Shown here in pieces: positions 1 to 6,198 of a DNA stretch of 32,550 nt. The notes beneath the pieces were generated by a model. The model saw only the letters and a program-made list of their open reading frames with translations. It was not told where the DNA came from and did no database searches. Source of the DNA: a virus; the IMG/VR virus record IMGVR_UViG_3300047311_000389, positions 1 through 32,550 of that record. One strand, given 5' to 3'. The position numbers and the translations under genes are program-made. Positions within the stretch are counted from its first letter, which is position 1; every line of letters begins with the position of its first letter.

Positions 1-144
1 CGGCTTCGCGATCACAGGGACGTCCGGGAAGAACTGCCCGGCCTCGTGGACCACGGTCCCGTCCCGGACCTGAAGCGCGCCGCAGTCGGGGCACGGTCCC
101 CGGAGGAAGCCCTCGTCCTTGCAGCGTCGGCAGCGAGCCTTCAT
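1..144 (-). CDS. Zinc-ribbon protein, 3' end cut by window edge
   Basis: Only the first 48 codons are visible; the stop lies beyond the left edge. The N-terminus begins MKARCRRCKDEGF and continues with a second CPDC pair, so two CxxC knuckles about 13 residues apart suggest a structural zinc ribbon. No catalytic motif is visible. The ATG overlaps the stop of the RlpA-like gene as ATGA, so it is the most distal gene seen in the leftward operon and probably depends on translational coupling. The function is unknown; similar tiny zinc ribbons are common in phage early regions. Confidence 0.75.
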   Translation of the reverse strand, partial: MKARCRRCKDEGFLRGPCPDCGALQVRDGTVVHEAGQFFPDVPVIAKP

Positions 145-728
145 CGGTAGGTCACTCGTACGTGGCACAGGCCCATGCCGGGGTCGCCGCAGATCGTGGC
201 GAAGTCGTAGATGGACAGGTCGGCCACCCGCCCCTGCCGCTGCATCGCCTTGCTCGGCCCGGCGTCGGTGCTGACGCGGGTGACGCAGGCCAGCGGGCCG
301 CAGATCGTTGCGCGTCTGTGAGGCCCGCTGGGGAGCGCCAGATAGCCAAGTGGCTCCGTGTGCCCCATGTGGGACGCGATGCCCGTCACGGTGCCTCTCG
401 TTGGCTGTGGCGCGATCCTGACGCTATGGACCACCTGCGGGATGGCCGGATGGACCGGAGGCCGCGCCGAGGACGCGCTCACCGGAGCCGGGATCTCCCA
501 GACCGACAGGACGGTCCCCATCGTCCTGCTCCATCCGGTCTGGGAAGCCCCCGGTCGGGGAGTCGTGGTCGGCGCGGGCCCAGAGCCAGCGAGCCATGTG
601 GTGAGAACGAAGCCGAGGCCGAAGCCGATCAGGAAGGCGAAGGCCAGCAGGGCGCAGCCCGCCCGGTAGCCGCTCACGGCCTCGTCGGGCCAGACGGCGG
701 TCAGGTGCTTGCCCTCGTAGCGGGTCAC
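141..728 (-). CDS. Membrane-anchored RlpA-like double-psi beta-barrel protein
   Basis: This 195-residue protein starts at a GTG that overlaps the VRR-NUC stop (GTGA); the same frame stays open upstream but runs antisense-like through the neighbour, so the internal GTG is preferred. Residues about 21-45 form a hydrophobic, Gly/Phe/Leu-rich membrane segment. A Pro/Thr/Ser-rich linker follows to about residue 110. The C-terminal 85 residues resemble the RlpA/expansin-type double-psi beta-barrel: GIAS near the start, VSTDAGP (Asp155), then RVADLS (Asp170) and a GxCHVRV ending. Cys143, 148, 180 and 188 could form two disulfides outside the membrane. RlpA relatives bind or cleave peptidoglycan glycan strands. 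An envelope role here (entry, lysis or exclusion) is inference. The fold call is moderate, the membrane anchor strong. Confidence 0.6.
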   Translation of the reverse strand: MTRYEGKHLTAVWPDEAVSGYRAGCALLAFAFLIGFGLGFVLTTWLAGSGPAPTTTPRPGASQTGWSRTMGTVLSVWEIPAPVSASSARPPVHPAIPQVVHSVRIAPQPTRGTVTGIASHMGHTEPLGYLALPSGPHRRATICGPLACVTRVSTDAGPSKAMQRQGRVADLSIYDFATICGDPGMGLCHVRVTYR

Positions 729-1105
729 GGATGCACCATCGGCGACGTCGCGATCACGTCCATCACGATCCGCCAGTCCCCTGCTGTCAGGGCGAGCACC
801 TCGTGCCCGGCGTGGCGCAACTGCGCGTGGCGGAGCATCTGGATCGACGACAGCGCCTCGCCCTTCGACTTGCACTCGACCCAGACCGAGCGGGAGTCGC
901 ACAGCATCAGCAGGTCGGGCCAGCCGCGCTGGTCCATCGACTGCGCCCGGAGGACGCCCCGGGTGTTCCGCTGGTCCATCACCCGGACGGTCCAGCCATT
1001 CAGCCGGGCGTTCGTGACGATCCACGCCTGAAACTTCGTCCCGGTCCAGTCCTCGGACGGGATGCCGAGCAACTTCAGGCCGACGTAGTCGATGCCCTTC
1101 GGCAT
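725..1105 (-). CDS. VRR-NUC family nuclease
   Basis: This 126-residue protein carries the compact VRR-NUC form of the PD-(D/E)xK nuclease core: GWPDLLML supplies the acidic residue, VWVECKSKGE gives the E-x-K pair, and Ser-Ser-Ile-Gln follows in the helix. VRR-NUC proteins act as structure-specific DNA nucleases, including phage Holliday-junction resolvases. Junction resolution would fit the RecT/exonuclease genes of the same operon. The chosen ATG overlaps the preceding stop as TGATG. A GTG nine codons upstream is possible but lies inside the previous gene. The family call is good; the exact substrate is inferred. Confidence 0.75.
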   Translation of the reverse strand: MPKGIDYVGLKLLGIPSEDWTGTKFQAWIVTNARLNGWTVRVMDQRNTRGVLRAQSMDQRGWPDLLMLCDSRSVWVECKSKGEALSSIQMLRHAQLRHAGHEVLALTAGDWRIVMDVIATSPMVHP

Positions 1106-1215
1106 CAGCGTGTCCGTTCGCAGAAGTAGCACAGCCCCGACGGCTTGCCCGCCGGGATCATCACGATGCAGCGCCCGGTCCTGCGGCTGGAGCCGGTGCC
1201 TCGGCAGCGGATCAT
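1105..1215 (-). CDS. Small basic Cys-containing protein (36 aa)
   Basis: This 36-codon gene is joined to its neighbours on both sides: its ATG overlaps the upstream stop (ATGA) and its TGA overlaps the VRR-NUC start (TGATG). The protein is Arg/Gly-rich with four Cys, two of them in a C-terminal CYFC pair, so it may bind one zinc ion. The tight coupling and window-like codon use support a real gene despite its size. No family is recognised and no function can be assigned. Confidence 0.55.
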   Translation of the reverse strand: MIRCRGTGSSRRTGRCIVMIPAGKPSGLCYFCERTR

Positions 1216-1502
1216 GCGTGGACCCGAGCGTGGAGGTCGCGGAGCGAGTTCGCGTCGCCGGACTTCTGGCCGAGCGCCTTCGGGCCGCAGGCGCTGCATA
1301 CGACGTCGTAGACGTGGAGGTTGATCCGGGGCTGGTAGCCCGCGTCGATGACCTCGACCGTCGCCGGGGTCGCCTTCAGCGCGGCCATCATCGCGGCGTG
1401 GCGCTCGGCGCGCTCGGCATGGGCGACGTTCTCGCGATGCTTGCGGGTCGCCTTGTGGGCGGTGGTCATCGTGCTGTTGCAGAGGTCGCAGGTGGTGTTC
1501 AT
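1212..1502 (-). CDS. Zinc-finger protein translated from a leaderless mRNA
   Basis: This 96-residue protein begins MNTTCDLCNS, and the following His16 and His22 could complete a C2H2-type zinc site. A second pair, VCSAC, lies in the C-terminal half. The middle is an Ala/Glu/Arg-rich helix. The same frame extends 12 codons upstream, but the internal ATG is preferred because it sits 7 nt after a TACTGT -10 box, at the expected transcription start. No Shine-Dalgarno precedes it. It opens the distal part of the early operon (36-aa gene, VRR-NUC, RlpA-like protein, zinc ribbon). It may be a DNA-binding regulator, but that is not shown. Confidence 0.65.
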   Translation of the reverse strand: MNTTCDLCNSTMTTAHKATRKHRENVAHAERAERHAAMMAALKATPATVEVIDAGYQPRINLHVYDVVCSACGPKALGQKSGDANSLRDLHARVHA

Positions 1503-1509
1503 GGGAGGA

Positions 1510-1538
1510 ACAGTACGCGCATACCGCATATCTGTCAA
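1510..1538 (-). promoter_or_regulatory. Sigma70-like promoter, leaderless class
   Basis: Read on the minus strand, TTGACA (1538-1533), a 17-nt spacer and TACTGT (1515-1510) lie 7 nt before the ATG at 1502. The block upstream reads AACAGGGGC directly before TTGACA, matching the other promoters of this window. The TGA stop of the upstream 72-aa gene is inside the TTGACA box. It would reset transcription for the distal early genes. Confidence 0.75.
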
Positions 1539-1753
1539 GCCCCTGTTTCGCGGTCGAGCGAGAAGCGATGGTTCTCGCTCGGGGGGATCTTCGCGACGAG
1601 GCCGCGCCGGTCTTCGTCAGCGAGGGGGTCGTGGTTCGCCAGACCCTTGCCGAGGAGCCACGTCCGGTGGAGGAGGGACTCCTCGTGCATCGGCCCGGTG
1701 GGATCTCCGCCGCAGGGGCAGGTCCGGGCGATGACGTCGGCGATGTGTTCCAC
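1535..1753 (-). CDS. Hypothetical protein (72 aa) with CPCGG motif
   Basis: The start is taken as GTG because an ideal ACAGGAGGCA Shine-Dalgarno lies with its GGAGG core 7 nt upstream; the same frame is open 18 codons further but without a signal. The 72-residue protein has one Cys pair (TCPCGGDP), then a His/Leu/Asp-rich segment. I recognise no family. Its Shine-Dalgarno is perfectly complementary to the loop of the hairpin just upstream, so its translation may be controlled by RNA structure. It ends inside the -35 box of the next promoter. Confidence 0.6.
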   Translation of the reverse strand: MEHIADVIARTCPCGGDPTGPMHEESLLHRTWLLGKGLANHDPLADEDRRGLVAKIPPSENHRFSLDRETGA

Positions 1754-1757
1754 GGCG

Positions 1758-1819
1758 TGCCTCCTGTGAAAGCGCACCACCGGCCACGACAGGAGGCAAT
1801 CCAACATGGCCGGTGGTGC
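1758..1819 (-). promoter_or_regulatory. Hairpin with loop complementary to the downstream Shine-Dalgarno (candidate pseudoknot)
   Basis: On the minus-strand RNA a perfect 13-bp stem (1819-1807 with 1786-1774) follows the replication gene stop by 9 nt. Its 20-nt loop contains UGCCUCCUGU (1798-1789). That is the exact reverse complement of ACAGGAGGCA (1767-1758), the Shine-Dalgarno of the 72-aa gene, only 6 nt past the stem. The stem may also act as a terminator, though no U-tract follows. Base pairing is seen; regulation is inferred. Confidence 0.6.
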
Positions 1820-1828
1820 TTCGTCAGC

Positions 1829-2812
1829 CTAGTGCGTGAGCACCGCTGGATCAAGGCCCGGTGTGGCGTCACGACACATCGGGCACTTCTTGAACAGGCT
1901 CGGGTCGGCGTGCCCGCCGCCTTCGTGGACGCGGATCTGGGTCCGCTCCAGCCGACGGGCGATGCTCGCCTCCTCGGACTCGACCCGCTCGACCGCCTTG
2001 ACGTCCTCGGTCTCGACCTTGCGGCGGAGGCTGTTGCCGGTGCCGAAGACGATCTCGTCCACGCCCGGGTTGTCGAGGCGGCTTGCGATCAGGCGCATCC
2101 GGTGGTGGACCGTCTCGGCGCTGTGGCGGCGGATCTGCTCCTCGATCTGACGCCACATCGCGCCCCACGGGTCGCGGAGCGCGTACGTCACGCCGGTCAG
2201 TTCCTCCAGCAGGGCCGCCGTCTCGGTGAAGTGCTCGGGAACGAGCGGGCCGGGCTGAAGCGCCTTGTCACTTCGCGAATCTAAGTCGTTCGTTTCTTTG
2301 ACGGAGAGGTGTGAATCTCCGGTGGGATTGGTCTTGGGTTTGGGGGTGCGTTTCTGCTGGCTTTCTGCTGCATCAGGTGCTGTAGCACGCGCTGCGGCAG
2401 TTGCTCGACCACCTGCTGAACCAGCCGCTGCCTTCTTTGCTCGCTCCTCAAGGATCTGCGCCTTCGTGGGCTGGTACTCGCAGTAGTCATGGACCTGATA
2501 CCCGAACGGGGCAAAGTCCCAGACCCCTGCGTCCGTCAGGAGTTTGATCACGAACGACGCGGTGAACGGCGACGGAATGAAGCCCTCCTCGTCCGGGATC
2601 TCGGGGCCGCCGTAGATCCGGTGCGCGCGTTCGTCGGCGTCGATGAACTCCAGCGAGATCAGGCCGCCCGCCACGCCCCACGGGATGAAGCCGTCGGTCA
2701 TGTTCCGGTTGCAGTACGCCAGACCAGCAAGCCAGAGCGCCTGACCGAGCGGCCCCACGCGAGCGAGTTTCGGGTGCTCGTCGAAGTGGTCGTCAATCCG
2801 TATCCACGGCAT
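1829..2812 (-). CDS. Phage replication initiator-like protein
   Basis: This 327-residue protein opens with MPWIRIDDHFDEHPK and a helical domain containing LGQALWLAGLAYCNR and DGFIP. I recognise this as the N-terminus of phage proteins usually annotated as replisome organisers or replication initiators (winged-helix, DnaD-like context). A low-complexity Ala/Lys/Pro linker (about 120-170) leads to a helical C-terminal region with WGAMWRQIEEQIRRH, ending in a CPMC zinc knuckle (Cys310, Cys313). Start: ATG 8 nt after GGAGGT. The gene sits in its own segment, flanked on both sides by hairpins whose loops match Shine-Dalgarno sequences. By analogy it would bind the phage origin and recruit the host helicase. 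Function is inferred from family resemblance and its recombination-gene neighbours. Confidence 0.6.
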   Translation of the reverse strand: MPWIRIDDHFDEHPKLARVGPLGQALWLAGLAYCNRNMTDGFIPWGVAGGLISLEFIDADERAHRIYGGPEIPDEEGFIPSPFTASFVIKLLTDAGVWDFAPFGYQVHDYCEYQPTKAQILEERAKKAAAGSAGGRATAAARATAPDAAESQQKRTPKPKTNPTGDSHLSVKETNDLDSRSDKALQPGPLVPEHFTETAALLEELTGVTYALRDPWGAMWRQIEEQIRRHSAETVHHRMRLIASRLDNPGVDEIVFGTGNSLRRKVETEDVKAVERVESEEASIARRLERTQIRVHEGGGHADPSLFKKCPMCRDATPGLDPAVLTH

Positions 2813-2819
2813 CAGAGAG

Positions 2820-2867
2820 ACCTCCTACACAGGTAGCGGGGGGCCGGGAGGTGTAGGCTCCCGGCCC
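2820..2867 (-). promoter_or_regulatory. Hairpin whose whole loop pairs with the replication gene Shine-Dalgarno
   Basis: On the minus-strand RNA, GGGCCGGGAG (2867-2858) and CUCCCGGCCC (2850-2841) form a perfect 10-bp stem. The 7-nt loop CCUACAC (2857-2851) is the exact reverse complement of GUGUAGG (2830-2824), which runs into the AGGAGGU Shine-Dalgarno of the gene starting at 2812. The linker is 10 nt. This is the geometry of an H-type pseudoknot that would hide the ribosome site, as in preQ1-I riboswitches, but I recognise no known class. Confidence 0.6.
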
Positions 2868-2898
2868 GCACGCCGCTTCGCGCCGTCACCGGCACAGA

Positions 2899-3252
2899 TC
2901 ACTCTACCACCGGCCAGTGCTCGGGGTACAGGGCGCGCAGTACGTCCCTCTCCCGCTGGCGGCGGGCCTTCGTGTCGATCCGCCACGCGCTGCCCCTGTG
3001 ATGCCACGGGCAGACGGTGATCAGGTGCGCCTCGTCGTCGAGCCGGGCGCCCCGGTCGTCGCGGACGTGGTCCAGTTCCATCTTGAAGACGTTGTCCCAG
3101 CGGATCAGCAGGCCGTGCTCGTCCCGGCAGGAGTCGGTCGCGGCGTCGGTGCGGAACCACATCCCGCTCGTCGCCACGCAGCCCCCATCCCGGGCGAGGA
3201 CGGTCTGGCGCAGGCGCGGCCAGCCGTCCTTCCGCCGGGTGATCAACTCCAC
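2899..3252 (-). CDS. HNH endonuclease
   Basis: This 117-residue protein shows an HNH layout: an N-terminal WPRLRQTVLARDGGCVA, a second Cys (DSCRDEHG), then KMELDHVRDDRGARLDDEAHLITVCPWHH spread over the catalytic region, with the LDHV His and the terminal CPWHH. The metal-bound His-Asn/Asp-His fold cuts DNA. The GTG start overlaps the recT stop by 10 nt, so translation is coupled. Free-standing phage HNH proteins act in packaging or as homing-type enzymes. Its place next to recT and away from any terminase favours a recombination or genome-processing role, but that is inference. Confidence 0.8.
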   Translation of the reverse strand: MELITRRKDGWPRLRQTVLARDGGCVATSGMWFRTDAATDSCRDEHGLLIRWDNVFKMELDHVRDDRGARLDDEAHLITVCPWHHRGSAWRIDTKARRQRERDVLRALYPEHWPVVE

Positions 3253-4238
3253 GTCTGGCCCGTGGCGTCACGGTGGTTGCCGTCGTGGCCGAGGGTCTGG
3301 ATGCACGCCCCGGGCTCGTAGCCGTCGGGCGTCAGCGCGCCGCAGCCTTCGCTGTCAGCCGCAGCGGCCTCCACGGCGCTCCCAGAGCCACGGAGAGGCG
3401 CTTCAGGCTCGTCGGCGTCTCCTCGTGCCAGCGCGTAGGCCGCCGCCGTTGCACGCGGTCCTGTGGCGGGCGGGATCTCCGTCGCCGTGCCCTCGATGAT
3501 GTCGGCCTGCTCGTCCGCCGTGACGGCGTGCGCGACCTGCGGCATCGTCTCCAGCGGGAGGCGCTTCAGGAGCCGTCGGAGGACCGTCTTGCGGGCCATC
3601 TCGCCAGCGAAGTCGTCCCACGGGCTGTCCTTGCCCTGCGCCACGGCCTGCGAGCGGCGGCGGACGACGTCCACGTCGGCCCACGCCATCCACTCGATGA
3701 CCTTCTCGCCGGTCGCCATCTCGACCCAGCCGTAGACGCCCCGGTAGTCGCCCCGGTCGCCGAGCAGTTCGCCATCGGACGACTTCTCGCCGAACAGGAA
3801 GGGCCGGTGGATGATCTGGGGGTCCGTGCCGAGGAGCAGGTCGAACTCGTCGGCCATGTAGACGACCTGCGCGTCCGTCCGCCGGATCTGGCCGCTGTTG
3901 CGGAGCAGTTTCAGCAGCCCCCGGTAGCCGGGCCGGAAGGTGGCGACACCCTTGTACGGGATGATCCAGCCCTCGCCCAGCAGGCCGGTCGGCGACAGGT
4001 TCATCGCCGCGCTCTCCCGGATCGCCTCGATGATGCTGATGACCGAGCACTCCTTGAGCACCCGCTGGTTCTGCGCCAGCGCGTGGAGCGCCACCGTCTT
4101 CCAGCGGTCGAAGTTCTCCGCCCCGAGGAGCGGCCCGAACTGGTCCACGCGCTGGTCCATCTCGCGGACGACCAGCGCCAGCGTCTCCCGCTCCTTGCCG
4201 CCCTGTGGCGTCACGGGCGGCGGTCCTGCCCTGTTCAC
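3243..4238 (-). CDS. recT: RecT-family single-strand annealing protein
   Basis: The central part of this 331-residue protein is a clear RecT match: ALAQNQRVLKECSVISIIEA, then AAMNLSPTG and GEGWIIPYKGVATFRPGYRGL, and later DFAGEMARKTVLRRLLKRLP. RecT anneals single strands exposed by a partner exonuclease, here the gene directly upstream (GTGA overlap). The C-terminal tail (about 240-331) is Ala-rich and ends with a Cys/His module (CGALTPDG, CIQTLGHDGNHRD) that looks like a small metal-binding appendix, not needed for the core fold. Together with the exonuclease it forms a Red/RecET-like module, active in the host cytoplasm. Confidence 0.9.
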   Translation of the reverse strand: MNRAGPPPVTPQGGKERETLALVVREMDQRVDQFGPLLGAENFDRWKTVALHALAQNQRVLKECSVISIIEAIRESAAMNLSPTGLLGEGWIIPYKGVATFRPGYRGLLKLLRNSGQIRRTDAQVVYMADEFDLLLGTDPQIIHRPFLFGEKSSDGELLGDRGDYRGVYGWVEMATGEKVIEWMAWADVDVVRRRSQAVAQGKDSPWDDFAGEMARKTVLRRLLKRLPLETMPQVAHAVTADEQADIIEGTATEIPPATGPRATAAAYALARGDADEPEAPLRGSGSAVEAAAADSEGCGALTPDGYEPGACIQTLGHDGNHRDATGQTWS

Positions 4239-5257
4239 TGCTTGAACCTCACGTCAATCCGCCGGTAGCCCGGCTCTGTGCTGGTGTACATGGACTCGGC
4301 GGCGTCCAGCGCCATCTGCGCCGACGCCAGAGACCGGACGGCCTCGTCGTCATCGCCCGGGGCGACGTGCTCCACGACGTCGCCGAGCGCGGCCCGGTAG
4401 ACCTCGGCGACCAACTGCCACGCGACCTTCACGCGGTCCTTCGTCTGCTTCCACGTCACCTTGCCCCACGACCCGGTGATGCCTGCGGCGTCTCCGATCA
4501 GGTCTTCGACCCGGTGCTCCAGCGTGGCGACGACGGCCTCCTGCGCCTTCAACTTCGCCCGCTCGTCCCGGAGCCGGAGGACGACCAGTTCGCGCTCCGG
4601 CGGCAGGGTCTTCAGGGTCTCGTCGTGCTCGGGCCAGCGGGACCGGACGACCCGCCGGGAGAACTCGTCGCCCTCCAGCGGCGGAGGATCTCGGCGCTCG
4701 ACCCGCTGCCAGAACTCGGCAGCCGCCTGACGCCACGTCGAGAGGAACGCCTCGTCCCGCTGGATCGGGTACGTCCTGAACTCCCGGAAGCCGAACAGGA
4801 CCGCGAGGTGACAGACCTTCGCGCTGGTCACGAGCATCTCGTGCTGCGCCTGAACCCAGTAGTGGACCGGGACGTCGTCGGTGCCGTCGTCGCCCCAGCC
4901 CCGGGAGTCGTTCGCCGTCTTGCACTCGACCAGCACGTCCGGGCTGCCGACGACGCGGTAGTCCAGATGGCAGACCAGCCACGGGTAGGCCGGGTGCCGG
5001 TGGTGCTGGTTGTCGGCCCGGACGCGCAGGCCGGTCCGGGCGAAGAACAGTTCGGCGACGACGTCTTCCAGCCGAAGGCCGAGCCACTGCGGGAGAGTCT
5101 GCCCCGAGACCTCCTCCTCCGCGATGGGCTCGACCTTCGACTGGTAGACGCTCAGGGGCGTCGCCCACGGCGACAGCCCCAGCACCCCGGCGGCGTCAGT
5201 TGCTCCGATCCCGGACTGGCGCTCCTTCAGGAACGCCGCGCGGTCAGCCGTCAGCAT
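4235..5257 (-). CDS. YqaJ-type viral recombinase exonuclease
   Basis: This 340-residue nuclease has the YqaJ layout: SGIGATDAAGVLGLSPWATP near the N-terminus, LRLEDVVAELF with the first acidic residue, then HLDYRVVGSPDVLVECKTAN giving the Asp and E-x-K of the PD-(D/E)xK centre, and a VQAQHEM helix. The C-terminal half contains a predicted helical region around residues 205-255. It would resect dsDNA ends for RecT, the next gene. The ATG at 5257 is chosen because it overlaps the 34-aa membrane peptide stop (ATGCTGA); the frame stays open 13 codons further to a GTG without a ribosome site. Confidence 0.88.
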   Translation of the reverse strand: MLTADRAAFLKERQSGIGATDAAGVLGLSPWATPLSVYQSKVEPIAEEEVSGQTLPQWLGLRLEDVVAELFFARTGLRVRADNQHHRHPAYPWLVCHLDYRVVGSPDVLVECKTANDSRGWGDDGTDDVPVHYWVQAQHEMLVTSAKVCHLAVLFGFREFRTYPIQRDEAFLSTWRQAAAEFWQRVERRDPPPLEGDEFSRRVVRSRWPEHDETLKTLPPERELVVLRLRDERAKLKAQEAVVATLEHRVEDLIGDAAGITGSWGKVTWKQTKDRVKVAWQLVAEVYRAALGDVVEHVAPGDDDEAVRSLASAQMALDAAESMYTSTEPGYRRIDVRFKQ

Positions 5258-5355
5258 GACACGGACCACGTGTAGCAGTCCGGGATCGACGTCCACGCGA
5301 TCAGCACCATGCCGACGGCGATCCCGACCAGCAGGTACCAGAGAGCCTTGCGCAT
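5251..5355 (-). CDS. 34-residue single-pass membrane peptide
   Basis: A good Shine-Dalgarno (GAGGAGG, 5 nt before ATG) precedes 34 codons. The product starts MRKALWYLLVGIAVGMVLIAW, one membrane helix of about 18 residues with positive charge at the N-terminus, followed by a short tail with two Cys. The stop overlaps the exonuclease start by 7 nt, and the start overlaps the previous stop (TGATG). A membrane peptide inside a recombination operon is odd. It could interfere with the host membrane, exclude other phages or inhibit a host nuclease, but nothing in the sequence decides this. Confidence 0.65.
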   Translation of the reverse strand: MRKALWYLLVGIAVGMVLIAWTSIPDCYTWSVSC

Positions 5356-5549
5356 CAGCGCCTCCTCGCGATCAGTCGCCCCATCCGGGCGATCACCTTG
5401 CGCTTGTCCGAGATCGGCATCCCCCGGAGGACGACGAGGCAGGCCGTCGCGTAGTCGTCCACCTCGTCAGCCGTCAGCGGGGAAGGCTTCGACTCCTGCG
5501 CCTGAAGGCGCGTGAGGTCGGCCAGCGTGACCGTCGGCTTGTCGTTCAT
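5355..5549 (-). CDS. Hypothetical protein (64 aa)
   Basis: This short protein has no Cys pairs or membrane segment. It reads as an Asp/Thr-rich N-terminus (MNDKPTVTLADLTR), an acidic helix around LTADEVDDYATACLVVL, and a very basic C-terminus (KRKVIARMGRLIARRR). Start and stop both overlap neighbours (ATGA with the 118-aa gene, TGATG with the membrane peptide), so it is probably a real, translationally coupled early gene. The basic tail could touch nucleic acid. I recognise no family. Confidence 0.6.
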   Translation of the reverse strand: MNDKPTVTLADLTRLQAQESKPSPLTADEVDDYATACLVVLRGMPISDKRKVIARMGRLIARRR

Positions 5550-5902
5550 CGCTCGCTCGCGGATCGCGTCTTGACGTGCGCCTTGCACACGTTCATCCGC
5601 CTGCCGTCTTGGTTCGTGATGACGAACTTCGCCCGGTGCTGGCACTGCCACGACGAGACCCGCTCGCCGTAGACGGTGGCCTGACAGTTGATCGCCGGGC
5701 CGGTGTACGGCACCGCCGCCTCGACCGCCGCCGCCTGACGCGCCTTGCGCTCCGCCTCGACCGCCTCCTGCGCCCGGCGGTTGGCCGACTGCCAGTCCCA
5801 CGTCACGACGTAGTTCTGGTCGGCCAGCCATGCGTCGATGCGGGCGAGGCCCATCTGCGAGACCCCCTCGGCTCGCAGGATCTCCGCGAACTCCTTGAAC
5901 AC
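5546..5902 (-). CDS. Early protein with C-terminal Cys/His zinc-binding module (118 aa)
   Basis: A GTG start follows CAGGAGGCA at good spacing and overlaps the previous stop region (TGAGTG). The N-terminal half (MFKEFAEILRAEGVSQMGL) is helical, and an Ala/Glu/Arg helix spans about 45-65. The C-terminal 45 residues carry NCQATVYGERVSSWQCQHRA and later MNVCKAHV: three Cys and two His in a pattern usable for a treble-clef or ribbon zinc site, common in phage proteins of unknown role. It belongs to the leftward early operon. No enzyme motif is visible. Confidence 0.65.
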   Translation of the reverse strand: MFKEFAEILRAEGVSQMGLARIDAWLADQNYVVTWDWQSANRRAQEAVEAERKARQAAAVEAAVPYTGPAINCQATVYGERVSSWQCQHRAKFVITNQDGRRMNVCKAHVKTRSASER

Positions 5903-6022
5903 TCAGTTGCCTCCTGTCGGGATCGGCGCGTGGTCCGCGCCCTTGCTGGTGTGCTGCCAGACGAACTTGCGCGGGTGGTACCGGACCTGCTTGCCGCAGG
6001 TCCGGCACGTCGCCGTTCGCAT
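5903..6022 (-). CDS. Zinc-ribbon microprotein (39 aa)
   Basis: Thirty-nine residues starting MRTATCRTCGKQVRYHPRKF, with one CxxC knuckle and two later His, enough for one zinc ion. It is very basic at the N-terminus. The ATG overlaps the preceding stop (TGATG), and the stop directly precedes the GTG of the next gene. Function unknown; one of a series of similar small ribbons in this genome. Confidence 0.55.
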   Translation of the reverse strand: MRTATCRTCGKQVRYHPRKFVWQHTSKGADHAPIPTGGN

Positions 6023-6198
6023 CAGCCGGGGAACTTGGCGAGGACGGCCTCGGTCTTCGCGATCAGGGTCTTCAGGACGGCCTCGCCGTCGCTGCTCAGG
6101 ACGCCCTCCCGCTCGCCGAGAGCCGCCAGCGCGACCCGGAGGATCGCGGCCTCCTCCTTCGTGACGATGATCTGGCGCAGGACTAGAACCTTGCCCAT
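6022..6198 (-). CDS. Hypothetical protein (58 aa)
   Basis: ACAGGAGGCA lies a few bases upstream of the ATG, giving a clear ribosome site. The product (MGKVLVLRQIIVTKEEAAIL and on) is a short two-helix protein with alternating Ala/Leu/Glu, without Cys, TM segment or known motif. Its stop overlaps the next start (TGATG). I recognise no family. It may be a small helical adaptor or regulator. Confidence 0.55.
   Translation of the reverse strand: MGKVLVLRQIIVTKEEAAILRVALAALGEREGVLSSDGEAVLKTLIAKTEAVLAKFPG

Noticed and set aside
729-1025. Upstream extension of the RlpA-like frame to 294 codons
   Set aside because: The extra part is a Arg/Pro/Asp-rich shadow of the VRR-NUC gene; the GTG at 728 overlaps the VRR-NUC stop as in other gene pairs.
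1806-1832. Plus-strand mini-ORF with an ACAGGAGGCA site and ATG (8 codons)
   Set aside because: It lies inside the 13-bp hairpin; no promoter and only eight codons. The site is better explained as the complement of the downstream ribosome site.
4205-5275. Long open frames on the opposite strand of early and late genes (for example 4205-5275, 17077-18723, 29552-30994)
   Set aside because: They are shadows caused by the GC-rich third positions of the real genes; low-complexity Arg/Val/Asp composition and no starts with ribosome sites.
5258-5296. Longer start of the YqaJ exonuclease at 5296
   Set aside because: No ribosome site, and it overlaps the 34-aa membrane gene, whose own ribosome site is good.
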